Shown here: one piece after another, positions 15,304-24,346 of the stretch
How the letters are laid out: each line of letters starts with the position of its first letter
Position numbering within the stretch: the stretch's first letter is position 1
Program-made: the position numbers and the translations under genes
Source: Clostridia bacterium
GTDB taxonomy: Bacteria; Bacillota; Clostridia; Christensenellales; Borkfalkiaceae
Length of the DNA stretch: 42,216 nt
Assembly: GCA_014804995.1 (NCBI GenBank)
Contig: JAAUYS010000167.1
Span: 1-42,216, forward strand
Direction of reading: 5' to 3'
Notes under the pieces: generated by a model
Seen by the model: the letters and a program-made list of their open reading frames with translations, nothing else
Databases searched by the model: none
What the model was told of the DNA's origin: nothing

Positions 15304-15913
15304 TAAAGCAGGTGAATTGTATGTTTTCTTTATCCATATATTTTTTTGTTTTTATATAAGCATAAAGAGTCATACATGCGCATAGTATAGATACAACTAT
15401 TGTTGATGCCAACATATAATAAATTCCATAGTCTGCTATAGGAATTATAAAAGTGGCACAAGCTCCAACAATCGCCCCCATATAGTGGAATCGCATTGAC
15501 TTCTGACTATATGATATACGTTTTGATGGGTCTATTATTAATGCTTCTCTTAATTCATTCTGTAATGTAGTATATGCAAGCATAAATATACCATCCAGAA
15601 CAATCATCATAGTTAGCATATAAATATATGGACTATAAAGCAATATAGGACTAATGGATATATCTAATAACACAAGACTTATGTGTATAAAAAAATAATT
15701 TTTTATTATCCATTGCCTTACAGATTTTGATTCTCCTACTCCACACCATAGCATAGCAACAATATCAGCCGTTATCGCAAAAATAGCTCTCATATATGGT
15801 GTAGTTTCTCCAGCCCATACAAGTACAAAAAGATTTACAGATATTAAATTACATATTGCAGTATTGAAAGTTCTACGCCATAGCCATGTATCAAGAATAT
15901 TATCTTTATTCAT
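15284..15913 (-). CDS. AT-rich polytopic (about six-helix) membrane protein
   Basis: 209 residues; ATG 15913 comes directly after the TAA of the upstream gene (TAAATG) with no clear ribosome site. Six hydrophobic segments can be seen, for example AICNLISVNLFVLVWAG, AIFAITADIVAMLWCG, FIHISLVLLDISISPILLY, MLTMMIVLDGIFMLAY, GAIVGACATFIIPIAD and MLASTIVVSILCACMTLYAY. It looks like half of a transporter-type protein but no family is certain. Codon use is far more AT-rich than all late neighbours, indicating recent gain. Last gene of the late operon; it overlaps the primase gene tail-to-tail by 20 bases. Superinfection exclusion or a lysis-related role is speculation. Confidence 0.7.
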   Translation of the reverse strand: MNKDNILDTWLWRRTFNTAICNLISVNLFVLVWAGETTPYMRAIFAITADIVAMLWCGVGESKSVRQWIIKNYFFIHISLVLLDISISPILLYSPYIYMLTMMIVLDGIFMLAYTTLQNELREALIIDPSKRISYSQKSMRFHYMGAIVGACATFIIPIADYGIYYMLASTIVVSILCACMTLYAYIKTKKYMDKENIQFTCFINNVQD

Positions 15914-16516
15914 TTAATCTAATCCACAAGTATCAAGAGCGAACTCAAAGGCCGCAGACTCTGTGATAAATTCCGAACACCTTGGGCCGAAGTCTATGTC
16001 AAAGCGGGCAAGCACACAACACTTGGGAGTCGGCATTTCAGGAAGCGGAGCTTGCGGCTTCGGTCTGTCGGTACATGACGGAGCGGTGAACTCCGGCGGC
16101 ACTCCCTTTGGAGGCTCCTTGTATGCTATGTCATAACCAGGCATGGCGTTGAAAGGCAGGCTGGCACTGGCAGGAGTGTAGCGAATCATCCCGTTATATC
16201 TGCCAAAGCACAAGCCTTTCCATCTTTCAGGAAGTATGAACACCACTCTCCCCTCCGTGTCCACTTCAAACGCTGGTATGCAGAAAGCGGGGAAGTCTTT
16301 GGGTGGTGGGTTGTTCAGGTCTATACCCGTGCGGACACCATAGAAACAGCCATAGGCTATCCATGGGGATAACGGCTCCTTGCACTGGCATGACTTGTTC
16401 TGTCCTGGCTGGATTATCAGTTGCAAATGCTCCCAGTCCTGCATATATGTCTGGGTAGGCCAGTGTTTGAGCTTGAACGCCAATCTGGATATATCCTCGG
16501 TTATCCTTATAATCAT
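15914..16516 (-). CDS. hypothetical proline/cysteine-rich protein, 200 aa
   Basis: Start chosen at ATG 16516, which overlaps the stop of the upstream gene (ATGA) and follows GGGAGAG; a longer frame from 16534 is less likely. The sequence begins MIIRITEDISRLAFKLKHW, has CQCKEP, a proline-rich section (about 140-165, PPKGVPPEF and PKPQAPLPEMPTP), and ends CCVLARFDIDFGPRCSEF. No family recognised. By place (right after the giant virion protein) it may be a minor virion or lysis-related protein. No enzymatic motif visible. Confidence 0.7.
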   Translation of the reverse strand: MIIRITEDISRLAFKLKHWPTQTYMQDWEHLQLIIQPGQNKSCQCKEPLSPWIAYGCFYGVRTGIDLNNPPPKDFPAFCIPAFEVDTEGRVVFILPERWKGLCFGRYNGMIRYTPASASLPFNAMPGYDIAYKEPPKGVPPEFTAPSCTDRPKPQAPLPEMPTPKCCVLARFDIDFGPRCSEFITESAAFEFALDTCGLD

Positions 16517-19500
16517 GGCCTCTCCCTTCCCCATGTTGAATTATTGAGAAATCTATCATACTGGGTGGTGGCTTTGTTATCAAATTTCAAAAACTCATCC
16601 CGTATCTGGTCAGCGTTCTCCATATTCATCCATGTGTCTTTATAGTTTGTATTGAAGTCTGAACTCAACTTTGTAAGCTCCCTGTCTGTGCTTCTCATAA
16701 GCTCATAGTCCGCGATTTCTTCTGGAGTGAACTCTCCAGATTCGGAAAGAACCCTCTCCCTGTAAGCTCTGGCTTCCTCTGGCTTGCCCATATTATCCTT
16801 TGAAGTAACTTTGAGTCCAAGCCTCTTTATCTTGTCCTCCACCTGTCGCTTGTAGTTAAAGTAAAGGGACTGGGAATTGTTACGGACCTTGCCGTATAGC
16901 ATTGAGCCGCCAAGAGCCTGTAGCCACGGTCCCATATCATCCGCTGCGGATGGTCTTGAGGCGCCTTTTCTTGGATAGTCTGGGTCGGTCAGACTGAAAG
17001 CCGAATCAAGAGTCGCCGACACCAGTTTCATAGGCCCGACAAAATAACTCTTGGCAAGATACTGATACTGTTCGGGAGCCGCGTCAAGACCGAAATGTCG
17101 CATGAAGTACCTTGCCGTATTATGCCAGAAGACGTCAGTGCTTGTGCGTCCGGAGTCCGCAAGAGCTTTGTCGCCGCGCCTGTCATTGACTATGCTGCTT
17201 CCGAAATAGTTTGTGTTTGTCGCCACTTCCATAAATGGCTTTATCACATCCGGCGTTACAAGCTGGGCTATGAACTGTGAAGGCTTCGTTGAGAAATTAT
17301 ACTGCGGAAGCGAAGTGGGCACTACGTCTTTCGCCACTGTCAGCATAAGTTCCACTCCGAAATCCTCTGGTTGCATAAGCCCACGCGATACCCTGTCTAT
17401 GCCGAGGGCGAGTGCCGCCGCGAGGCGTGGCGGTCCGAATCCGTTAGGGAGCTTCCAGTAACTGCCGTCATTATCATCAGTGGGTATGGGGATAAATCCA
17501 ACCGCGTCCCTGAATTTCAAATTATCAAAGTATGACTTCCCATTCTCATCATATCCCATAGCCTCTCTTGCTACAGAATAAAGAGCGCCAAAGGCCATAG
17601 CTCCGCCAAGAACTCCAAGCCAGCCATTCTTTCCCTGTTTGAATATATCACCGGCATTTCTTGCTCCAAAGCCAAGAGTGCGTCCAAGCGCGCGGGCTGA
17701 CTGCACTGTCGGTACGACAAAAGGCGCAGCTATACGGAGATAGGGAGTAAGCGTGCCCTGTTGCCTCATATTGATAAGCTCAAGCGTGGCCTCGGCAGCT
17801 TGCGCGGGCGAGAGTCCCTTTTCCCGCAGGGTAACATACTGGTTGAATCCCCCCAGATTTTGCAGATAGTCATTCCAGGCATCCAGTTTGCGTAATACTA
17901 CATCTTTGCCTCGGCCAAGAGTGTTGAGATATTTGTGCATTGACTCATCAATATTGAGCTTCCTTGCAATATCCTCTGCTATCCCCTCTCTCTGCCTGTA
18001 AAGATTATCGGGAGAAAAGTTCTTCTTGTCAGTACCAGGGATAAATTTCTGGAATACCCCTTGCCGTTGGAACTCATCCCACATCTGGGCCGCCACTGAA
18101 TCTGGCTCGGCGCGTCCACTCATGGCGTCAAAAAGCATCCTGGCTGCGCGGGCTGTGTTCCTTGTGTATGCTCCTATAACGCTTGTGCCCTTGAGAGTTT
18201 TCCCATCCTCTGTGTAATAGGTGCGGTTTATCATGTGAAAGACTCTTTCAAGTCCATCACGGAAGCCGCCAATGGGCGCGAAGAATGGGGAGAACCTGGT
18301 GAATAGCTGACCATGCCAGCCAGATAATGTGCCTAGCATCTCAACTGGCTTTGTATTCTTTCTGTAGTTGCTTGAGAGCGCATCATTCAGCATGTCGCCT
18401 GTAATGCCATTCTTGCTGTAGGATGAGTCAAAATAAATAAATCGGCGTTCAAGAATTTGCCTGCCGTTTTTGTCTGTGATTGGCATATCGGCGACTATGC
18501 CGCCAGCGTTCATTATCTTTTCTGCCTTGCGGGACTCATCAAAACTGCCATGTCTGCGCCAACGCCATAGCTCATCATAAGACACGGAACGAAGTCCGGC
18601 ATCTTCTGGTGTGTTCTTTTTCGCCCTGCCCTCAATCTTCAATCTCTTTGCTAACTGTCCCATTGAGAGGGAGTAATCCCTCATGCCTAGCTCAAGAGCG
18701 GTGCGCGCAGAATAAAATTGCAGGGAGCGCCATGAAGACTCTGGTCTGACATCTGCCATACCATCACGGGAATAGTAGCTACCAGGATTATATGCCCTGG
18801 CATCATTTATAGCTCCATCCCTGTTTTGCGCCGCTGAAAATAATGGTACATACTTTCCGAACTCTGGGAAACTTCTTGCTTCTTCAGGAGTGAGAGTTCC
18901 ATTTCTGGCTCTTTCATCATTCAGGAATGGAAACTCCTGTCTTAACTCCTCTGTCCATGCTTCCACTGTTGGAGCGTCAACTTTATATTTATTCAGTATG
19001 TCTTGCATTACGATTCTGGCTTCCGCATTGGTATAGCCTACTGTAACAAGACCTTCTGGCCTATCTGGGTTTTCAAGATTGGCTATAAGCTCATCTCTTT
19101 GTCTTATTAGCTTTCCTCTTTCAGAATCTATCTGCCTCATAAGTGCATCTGTTTCTGGGGTCAGTCCCTTGGAAGCGCGGAGGTTGTATTCCTGATTCAG
19201 GTCGCCAATATTTTTATCCCACTTTCTGATTAGTTCGGCATTACCTTCAGGTACATGTTCACAATTTGCGTATATGCCAAAGTCGTATGCTATTTCATCT
19301 GTGCTATATACACTCTTTTTACTTAAAGGTATCAGCTTTTGTTCCAGTGCTTTCTGACGTTTGACATATACGTTCAAAAGGCCTGCTATATTATTACGCA
19401 TCTGATTTTTTTGCCGAGTCAACACCTGCTCATATGGCTGAAGCTCTGGATTCTGGGCTTCACCCATAACCCATTTGTCAAAGACCGCAGTATTGTCAGC

Positions 19501-19884
19501 GAACCATGTGTCAAGTTTGTTTATGATATCATACCATAACCCCACATCTCCAGCGTTCAATCCATTTATTGCTCTGATAGCGTTGTCCGCGGCTTCTATC
19601 CTAGCCTGCTTCCCCTGCTTGGCTGTTTCATATAGAAGACTTTTAGATATGGCGTTTGCGGTCCTCTCATCTCCCGAAGTGGCGAACTCCGCCGTGGGCG
19701 TTTCACTCATGGCCGCAGTTTCAAGAGCGGACTCTGCTGTTTCTCTATTTACGGCCTCATTATGTTCACTCAATACTTCCCTTGTATTATAGTTGGTCTG
19801 CCACGGACCGAAGCCGCCTCTGCCATTGCCCATATTATGAGCTGCGCCAGTATATATTTCACTTTCAGTGCTACATTCAGCCAT
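16513..19884 (-). CDS. giant internal virion (ejection-type) protein, LPD38-like C-terminus
   Basis: About 1123 residues from ATG 19884, which overlaps the upstream stop as TAATG; a frame extension to 19902 is unlikely. The N-terminal 600 residues are helical with coiled-coil character. Around residues 716-965 the sequence (PFVVPTVQSARALGRTLG, GWLGVLGGAMAFGALYSVA, FGPPRLAAALALGIDRV, MLTVAKDVVPTSLP) resembles the polyvalent-protein associated domain LPD38 found in large phage virion proteins delivered with DNA. A hydrophobic stretch in the middle fits membrane insertion during ejection. Family call from pattern recall. It pairs with the similarly large protein at 19884-22958. Confidence 0.7.
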   Translation of the reverse strand: MAECSTESEIYTGAAHNMGNGRGGFGPWQTNYNTREVLSEHNEAVNRETAESALETAAMSETPTAEFATSGDERTANAISKSLLYETAKQGKQARIEAADNAIRAINGLNAGDVGLWYDIINKLDTWFADNTAVFDKWVMGEAQNPELQPYEQVLTRQKNQMRNNIAGLLNVYVKRQKALEQKLIPLSKKSVYSTDEIAYDFGIYANCEHVPEGNAELIRKWDKNIGDLNQEYNLRASKGLTPETDALMRQIDSERGKLIRQRDELIANLENPDRPEGLVTVGYTNAEARIVMQDILNKYKVDAPTVEAWTEELRQEFPFLNDERARNGTLTPEEARSFPEFGKYVPLFSAAQNRDGAINDARAYNPGSYYSRDGMADVRPESSWRSLQFYSARTALELGMRDYSLSMGQLAKRLKIEGRAKKNTPEDAGLRSVSYDELWRWRRHGSFDESRKAEKIMNAGGIVADMPITDKNGRQILERRFIYFDSSYSKNGITGDMLNDALSSNYRKNTKPVEMLGTLSGWHGQLFTRFSPFFAPIGGFRDGLERVFHMINRTYYTEDGKTLKGTSVIGAYTRNTARAARMLFDAMSGRAEPDSVAAQMWDEFQRQGVFQKFIPGTDKKNFSPDNLYRQREGIAEDIARKLNIDESMHKYLNTLGRGKDVVLRKLDAWNDYLQNLGGFNQYVTLREKGLSPAQAAEATLELINMRQQGTLTPYLRIAAPFVVPTVQSARALGRTLGFGARNAGDIFKQGKNGWLGVLGGAMAFGALYSVAREAMGYDENGKSYFDNLKFRDAVGFIPIPTDDNDGSYWKLPNGFGPPRLAAALALGIDRVSRGLMQPEDFGVELMLTVAKDVVPTSLPQYNFSTKPSQFIAQLVTPDVIKPFMEVATNTNYFGSSIVNDRRGDKALADSGRTSTDVFWHNTARYFMRHFGLDAAPEQYQYLAKSYFVGPMKLVSATLDSAFSLTDPDYPRKGASRPSAADDMGPWLQALGGSMLYGKVRNNSQSLYFNYKRQVEDKIKRLGLKVTSKDNMGKPEEARAYRERVLSESGEFTPEEIADYELMRSTDRELTKLSSDFNTNYKDTWMNMENADQIRDEFLKFDNKATTQYDRFLNNSTWGRERP

Positions 19885-22800
19885 TATAATCCCTGCCCAC
19901 AAATTTCCCTATTAGGATTTTCAAGATTGTCTTTCATATTCTCTGGTCTATTTTCCCTTGCTTCCACCATTTCGGTGTTATTCACATTCATCCCAATATC
20001 GTTTACCTTGTTCACTGTTTCTTCCGCAGATTTCACCTCGGCAGGGGGGATAACATCTTCCCATTTCATCCCAGCTTTTTCCAAAGCGTCATACTGCTGT
20101 TTTTCATTTGGTGATAGTTTCTTTCCTGTTGCGACTTTGGAAGCGATAGACACTACCTGTCCCCATGCCGCTTCGGGAGTCTTGGTATAGTCTGGTCTAG
20201 ACATGTTTTTATGTCCAGACTCATACAAGTTATTCAATACCTCCATTGCCTTGTCAGCAGTGAATGTGCTGGGTGTATCGGTAAGATTTTCAGTTTGCCC
20301 TATCAGATTATCAACGGTATCGTTTATTGGGTCTTCCCATTCTATTGACTGTTTGCCAGTATTTGCTGCATCTGTAATCCCGCCATCCCCTGCGCCTGTT
20401 TCAGATTTATTGCTTCCTGCGCCCTCACTTGATTCTGTACTGACATCGGTTGGGCTTCCAGCACTTGGTTCTCCGTTGGCTGTTTCGGCTCCAGCAGGTT
20501 TCTGTTCATTAATAATTCTTTCAATCGTTTCAACCGAGCGGGGATTCGGTGTTGTGGTCCCAACATTCCCTCCTGCTTCAACTGTTCCACCGCCTTCAGC
20601 AGGTCCTGTAGGAGATTCATTGGTAGCGGCTGGAGCAACTGGCGGGGTATCTGCTGCTGCTGTGCGATTAGTATTAGTATCTGTGATATTAGCTTCTCCT
20701 TCTCGGAGTTGTTCATCTCCTCCCAGTCTGGCAGTCTGTTCACTTCTGCTGCTCTCTGTATTGCGGGCCTCATTGTGTATTCTCCTATAGTTATTTACCC
20801 ACTGTTTCTGTTTGCCAGTAAGACGGGAGCTGTCCTCAAGCTGTGTGAAAAGAGTATCCGCCCCGCCTTCAGGCTTGGTGGCAATCAGTTCTTGTAACTT
20901 CCTCTGGAATGTGGCGCTGTCTTTTGTGATTTTCCTTAAAGTGTTTATCTCGCTATTGGTGAACTTGTCCTCTATTCTCGGGCCGAAATTTTGCGGACCA
21001 CGTATTGTAGGCTCTTCTATAAATGGTCTTACATATGCTGGCTTTGGCTCATTCGGGTCTAGTATTTTTTGTCTGAAAGCGCTTACCCAGTCCCATTGTC
21101 GTTTATTTAATCTCTTATCTCTTGCAAGGTTGGAAAGGAAAACATCTCTATTTTCTGGCGACACATAAGAAAGTGTTTTATATAGCTGGTTATCAAAATC
21201 TGGTTTATATCCCATGTTTTTATTTGGAACTTCTACTTCGCCATACAAAACATCCAACTCATCACTAACCTTGCGTTCCCCTCTTACACGGCCTACGGCG
21301 TCCAAATATGCGTCATCAGAATTATAAGCGCGTCTTGCATTGCCATACAACCTTTGACGGAATGGAGCATTTAATGAATTATTATATGCGTTCCTCGCTT
21401 CACGGTATGTATTGCCTAGCAATTCATTATAATATCTATTCTCAATGTCGGCGTTGTAATCTCTCCATGAATTATCAAGAGTGGTATTATATTCATTTCT
21501 GGCATTATTAAACTGATTCATCCCCTCCAATAATTGTGGCCTTTGCTCTCTGGCAGTCTGATTCGCCTCCCATACCTGCCGTCTGGCCGCCGAGCCTCTC
21601 GCTCCAAGAAACGCCATAGGAAGACCAATTATGGCTCCCTCCATTATAGCGTCCCCTAGTCCCTCTGTAAGCGGTATAGTCTGTCCTGTAGCCTGGTTAT
21701 AGGCATAGTTGCCAGCCACGTTGAACCCTGCGCCAAGAGTCGCGGCGTCTATGGCGTTAGGCGCAAGCCCCTTTATAACACCGCCAGTGTAAGTCTGCGC
21801 TGGAGCCGCCATCCTTGACAGTCTGCCAACATACGGAGCCGTCCTCGGTATCTGACGCAATGCCATAGCTGTTCCCGAAGCGGGACCAAGCGGTATGGCT
21901 CCAACCGCCGCGCCATACCAGCCAGCATTACTTTTATCTATGGCCTCAAGTTTTTCTGTATCTGATAAATTGCTCCCCTCAATCCTGCGGACATTGGAGT
22001 ATTCGCTCAATGGACCAGCTGCCAATGCTCCACCAGCCGCCGCGCCAGCGAATTGTCCTATGGTGCGTCCCAGATTGGCTCCAGCAGCAGCCCCTGCTGG
22101 GCCTGCCATAAACGCGCCCAAAGCTCCGCCAGCCAGACCGCTCAATCCCTGTGCCGCCAGTGTGCCGCCAAGTCCGGCAAGACTCTCACCGAATGTGATA
22201 CTAAGACCAGTAGGACGGAGAGCCATGCCAAGAGTGCTACGCCCTTCCTCCCTGCGTCTGTTCATCTCGTCCAGATAGGCGTTGTTGGCCGCCGCCTCCT
22301 GCGCCGCCTCATTGGACGCCCTTGCCGCCGCCTGTTTCTCCTGTGGTGTGGCTCTTATTGTGGAGATTGCTCTCCCAAGGTCGGTAAATCCGCGTCTTAC
22401 AGAATCCCACAAGGTATCAAGAGTGCTGGTATCCTTGATAGCTTTCTCTCGTGCCGCGATATTCTCCCGCATACCGGCAGTGCCGAGCATGACAGACTGC
22501 TGCGGGTCCATGCCAAGAGTGGGAGCGATAGCTTCCATATGCTCCCGCACCTGCTGCATACGCTCCCGCTTTCCTGGTACTGATAGACGTTCAAAACTGG
22601 GAGTCTTGTCAGTGCCGTTTATAAGGTCCTGATAGGTTTTATCCTTGGCAAGAACCCCACGGGCATATTCAGCTTTTATCTTGGCTTCCTCGGAGTCGCG
22701 TTCCTTTTGGGTAGTGCCCATAACCCATACTGTCTGACCATCAGGCAGTTTTACCCAGCGCCCTTTGCTTGGATTGCCAACCCCGCCAGTGCCTCCACCA

Positions 22801-22958
22801 CCACTACGTCCGCCACCGCTTGCCATACGATTCATGCGGGCTATAGCAGCATATGCCGATACTATCTCGCGCAATCCCTGCATGGGATTTAGCACTGGAC
22901 CTACACGCTGTAGCGCATTTGTCTGCACTTGCGGAATGGCGAATGGGTCTGTAGGCAT
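19884..22958 (-). CDS. large internal virion protein with glycine-zipper region
   Basis: 1024 residues; ATG 22958 has a GGAG/AGGA site. Residues about 256-312 are a Gly/Ala-rich hydrophobic block (LSGLAGGALGAFMAGPAGAA then GANLGRTIGQFAGAAAGGAL), a glycine-zipper pattern that can form a membrane-spanning pore. A second hydrophobic patch lies near 436-452. The middle (about 500-720) is Tyr/Asn/Arg-rich and the part from about 780 to 930 is low-complexity Thr/Gly/Ala/Glu, likely disordered. Together with the 1123-residue neighbour it is a good candidate for a DNA-ejection channel. Virion location inferred from size, place and composition. Confidence 0.7.
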   Translation of the reverse strand: MPTDPFAIPQVQTNALQRVGPVLNPMQGLREIVSAYAAIARMNRMASGGGRSGGGGTGGVGNPSKGRWVKLPDGQTVWVMGTTQKERDSEEAKIKAEYARGVLAKDKTYQDLINGTDKTPSFERLSVPGKRERMQQVREHMEAIAPTLGMDPQQSVMLGTAGMRENIAAREKAIKDTSTLDTLWDSVRRGFTDLGRAISTIRATPQEKQAAARASNEAAQEAAANNAYLDEMNRRREEGRSTLGMALRPTGLSITFGESLAGLGGTLAAQGLSGLAGGALGAFMAGPAGAAAGANLGRTIGQFAGAAAGGALAAGPLSEYSNVRRIEGSNLSDTEKLEAIDKSNAGWYGAAVGAIPLGPASGTAMALRQIPRTAPYVGRLSRMAAPAQTYTGGVIKGLAPNAIDAATLGAGFNVAGNYAYNQATGQTIPLTEGLGDAIMEGAIIGLPMAFLGARGSAARRQVWEANQTAREQRPQLLEGMNQFNNARNEYNTTLDNSWRDYNADIENRYYNELLGNTYREARNAYNNSLNAPFRQRLYGNARRAYNSDDAYLDAVGRVRGERKVSDELDVLYGEVEVPNKNMGYKPDFDNQLYKTLSYVSPENRDVFLSNLARDKRLNKRQWDWVSAFRQKILDPNEPKPAYVRPFIEEPTIRGPQNFGPRIEDKFTNSEINTLRKITKDSATFQRKLQELIATKPEGGADTLFTQLEDSSRLTGKQKQWVNNYRRIHNEARNTESSRSEQTARLGGDEQLREGEANITDTNTNRTAAADTPPVAPAATNESPTGPAEGGGTVEAGGNVGTTTPNPRSVETIERIINEQKPAGAETANGEPSAGSPTDVSTESSEGAGSNKSETGAGDGGITDAANTGKQSIEWEDPINDTVDNLIGQTENLTDTPSTFTADKAMEVLNNLYESGHKNMSRPDYTKTPEAAWGQVVSIASKVATGKKLSPNEKQQYDALEKAGMKWEDVIPPAEVKSAEETVNKVNDIGMNVNNTEMVEARENRPENMKDNLENPNREICGQGL

Positions 22959-22961
22959 ATC

Positions 22962-23171
22962 CTACTCCAACGGAATTGAATTAATCAGTTTCATAATGGC
23001 GTTGTCCATAGGACCAGCCACATAATCCTCATGTTTCTGGGCTGCCCCTGTCATCTGCATGGCCTTGTCCAGAATATACATATTGCCCTGATACTGCGGG
23101 TCAAAGAACGAATCTATATCCAGATAGTCCTCTCCCCCCTGCTGGGCTATTTCATCAAATATGGTACTCAT
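22962..23171 (-). CDS. small acidic protein, 69 aa
   Basis: ATG 23171 overlaps the stop of the upstream gene (ATGA), so translation is coupled. The 69 residues (IFDEIAQQGGEDYLDIDSFF, KHEDYVAGPMDNAIMKLIN) are acidic with no hydrophobic segment. No family. Its place just before the large internal virion protein suggests a chaperone or small virion component, by inference only. Confidence 0.65.
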   Translation of the reverse strand: MSTIFDEIAQQGGEDYLDIDSFFDPQYQGNMYILDKAMQMTGAAQKHEDYVAGPMDNAIMKLINSIPLE

Positions 23172-23881
23172 CGCATTGCCCTATCATCTGGTCCATATCT
23201 TCTTGCAACGTCAACTATCCAGTCCCATAGTCCAGTAGGCTGACTCTCCCACGGCTGGATTAAGTCTCCAAGAATAGGCGTTGTATATGCTGGCATATCT
23301 GGTGTTTCAACAGGTGCTGGAGGAGCGACACTTTGAGCCGCCATAAGTTCCGGAACACCATTTATAAACGACACTGCCTGATTTACCGGCGCGGTTGGAG
23401 TAACAGGCGTTGTGGTCGTAGGTTGAGTTTGAGTGCTAGGTTGCGTTGATGGCGGAGAAAGAGGAGTAATAGTTGCAGGATTTTGCCCCCCCTGCTGTAC
23501 CGGAGCCGCCACTTTCTGTCCCTGCTTATTCTGCTGCGGCCACTGCAAGGGCTGCATTGGAGGCATCATTGCCTGCAATACCGGAAGCCACCGAAAGAAA
23601 CTTTCCGGCGCCCCATTCAGCACATGAGGGTATTGAGAGGGGTAGCCAGTCAGAGGCTGCACTCCAAGCCCTCCAAACATGTCTGGCATTGTACGCCACG
23701 CATACTGCGCGAATGGGGTTGACTGTACCATTGGCATAGACGGCATGGCATATCCCATCTGTGGCATTACCGGCAGCTCCTGTGTCTGCATGGCTCTTGC
23801 CGCAAGGTCATCAAACATGCTCCTGCCGCCAGACCTGCCGTAGTTTGAACGGCCTCCGCTTATATCTGATAAACCTGCCAT
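23168..23881 (-). CDS. proline/glutamine-rich virion-region protein, 237 aa
   Basis: ATG 23881 follows TCGGAGG. The N-terminus is Gly/Ser/Arg-rich (SDISGGRSNYGRSGGRSMFD). Residues about 90-165 are Pro, Gln and Thr-rich with repeats such as TQPSTQTQPTTTTPVTP. The end (ILGDLIQPWESQPTGLWDWIVDVARRYG) looks folded and amphipathic. Probably intrinsically disordered and part of the ejection/internal-protein set, as its neighbours are. No named family. Confidence 0.65.
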   Translation of the reverse strand: MAGLSDISGGRSNYGRSGGRSMFDDLAARAMQTQELPVMPQMGYAMPSMPMVQSTPFAQYAWRTMPDMFGGLGVQPLTGYPSQYPHVLNGAPESFFRWLPVLQAMMPPMQPLQWPQQNKQGQKVAAPVQQGGQNPATITPLSPPSTQPSTQTQPTTTTPVTPTAPVNQAVSFINGVPELMAAQSVAPPAPVETPDMPAYTTPILGDLIQPWESQPTGLWDWIVDVARRYGPDDRAMR

Positions 23882-23882
23882 G

Positions 23883-24335
23883 TTAGCCTCCGAATCCCAT
23901 CATTTGAGAAGGTAGGGACTGCATACCCATACCGCCCATCATTCCCCCCATAAGTCCGCCAGCGCCTGGGAACATTCCGTACTTCCCCACATTGCGCCAC
24001 GCGTTCATCATCTGTGTAATCATTTCAGGAACCAGATACGGGCCTGCCTGACTGAATCCCTGACCTGAATACAGATTATATGGCAACCATGCCTGTTGCA
24101 CTGCAAGATTGTTCAAAGCCCCAATGGTATTGAAGTCAGACAGATTGCTCTGGTTATTGAACATGTTTATTCTTGGCTGCCATGTCGCACCAGTAAACGC
24201 GTTTGCATATTGCCCCTGCTGCACCTTGTTGTATTCCTCAAGGTCGCGCCAGTTGTCCTGTACCGCCTGCCTCTCCCCCTGTATGTAGCCTGGCAACACA
24301 CTGGATATGGCTCCCAATAAACTTCCAAAACTCAT
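23883..24335 (-). CDS. hypothetical structural-region protein, 150 aa, Met/Gly-rich tail
   Basis: ATG 24335 follows AAAGGAG. The product begins MSFGSLLGAISSVLPGYIQGERQ, continues with Asn/Gln-rich sequence, and ends in a Met/Gly-rich stretch (GGLMGGMMGGMGMQ, about 126-140). The N-terminal 'G.L.GA....PGY..G' resembles short phage internal virion proteins, but that is not decisive. Tight spacing with the genes on both sides points to one operon. Function not known. Confidence 0.65.
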   Translation of the reverse strand: MSFGSLLGAISSVLPGYIQGERQAVQDNWRDLEEYNKVQQGQYANAFTGATWQPRINMFNNQSNLSDFNTIGALNNLAVQQAWLPYNLYSGQGFSQAGPYLVPEMITQMMNAWRNVGKYGMFPGAGGLMGGMMGGMGMQSLPSQMMGFGG

Positions 24336-24346
24336 GCTAAACTCCT

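Noticed and set aside
15284-15913. Complete MFS transporter
   Set aside because: Only about six helices and no clear signature loop; left as membrane protein of unknown function.
20203-22632. Plus-strand frames opposite the 1024-residue virion protein
   Set aside because: Antisense of Gly/Ala/Pro-rich coding DNA, no ribosome sites.
19884-24335. Programmed frameshift pair (tail-assembly chaperone)
   Set aside because: Genes here join by ATGA/TAATG overlaps, not by slippery heptamers in overlapping long frames, and there is no tape measure gene.
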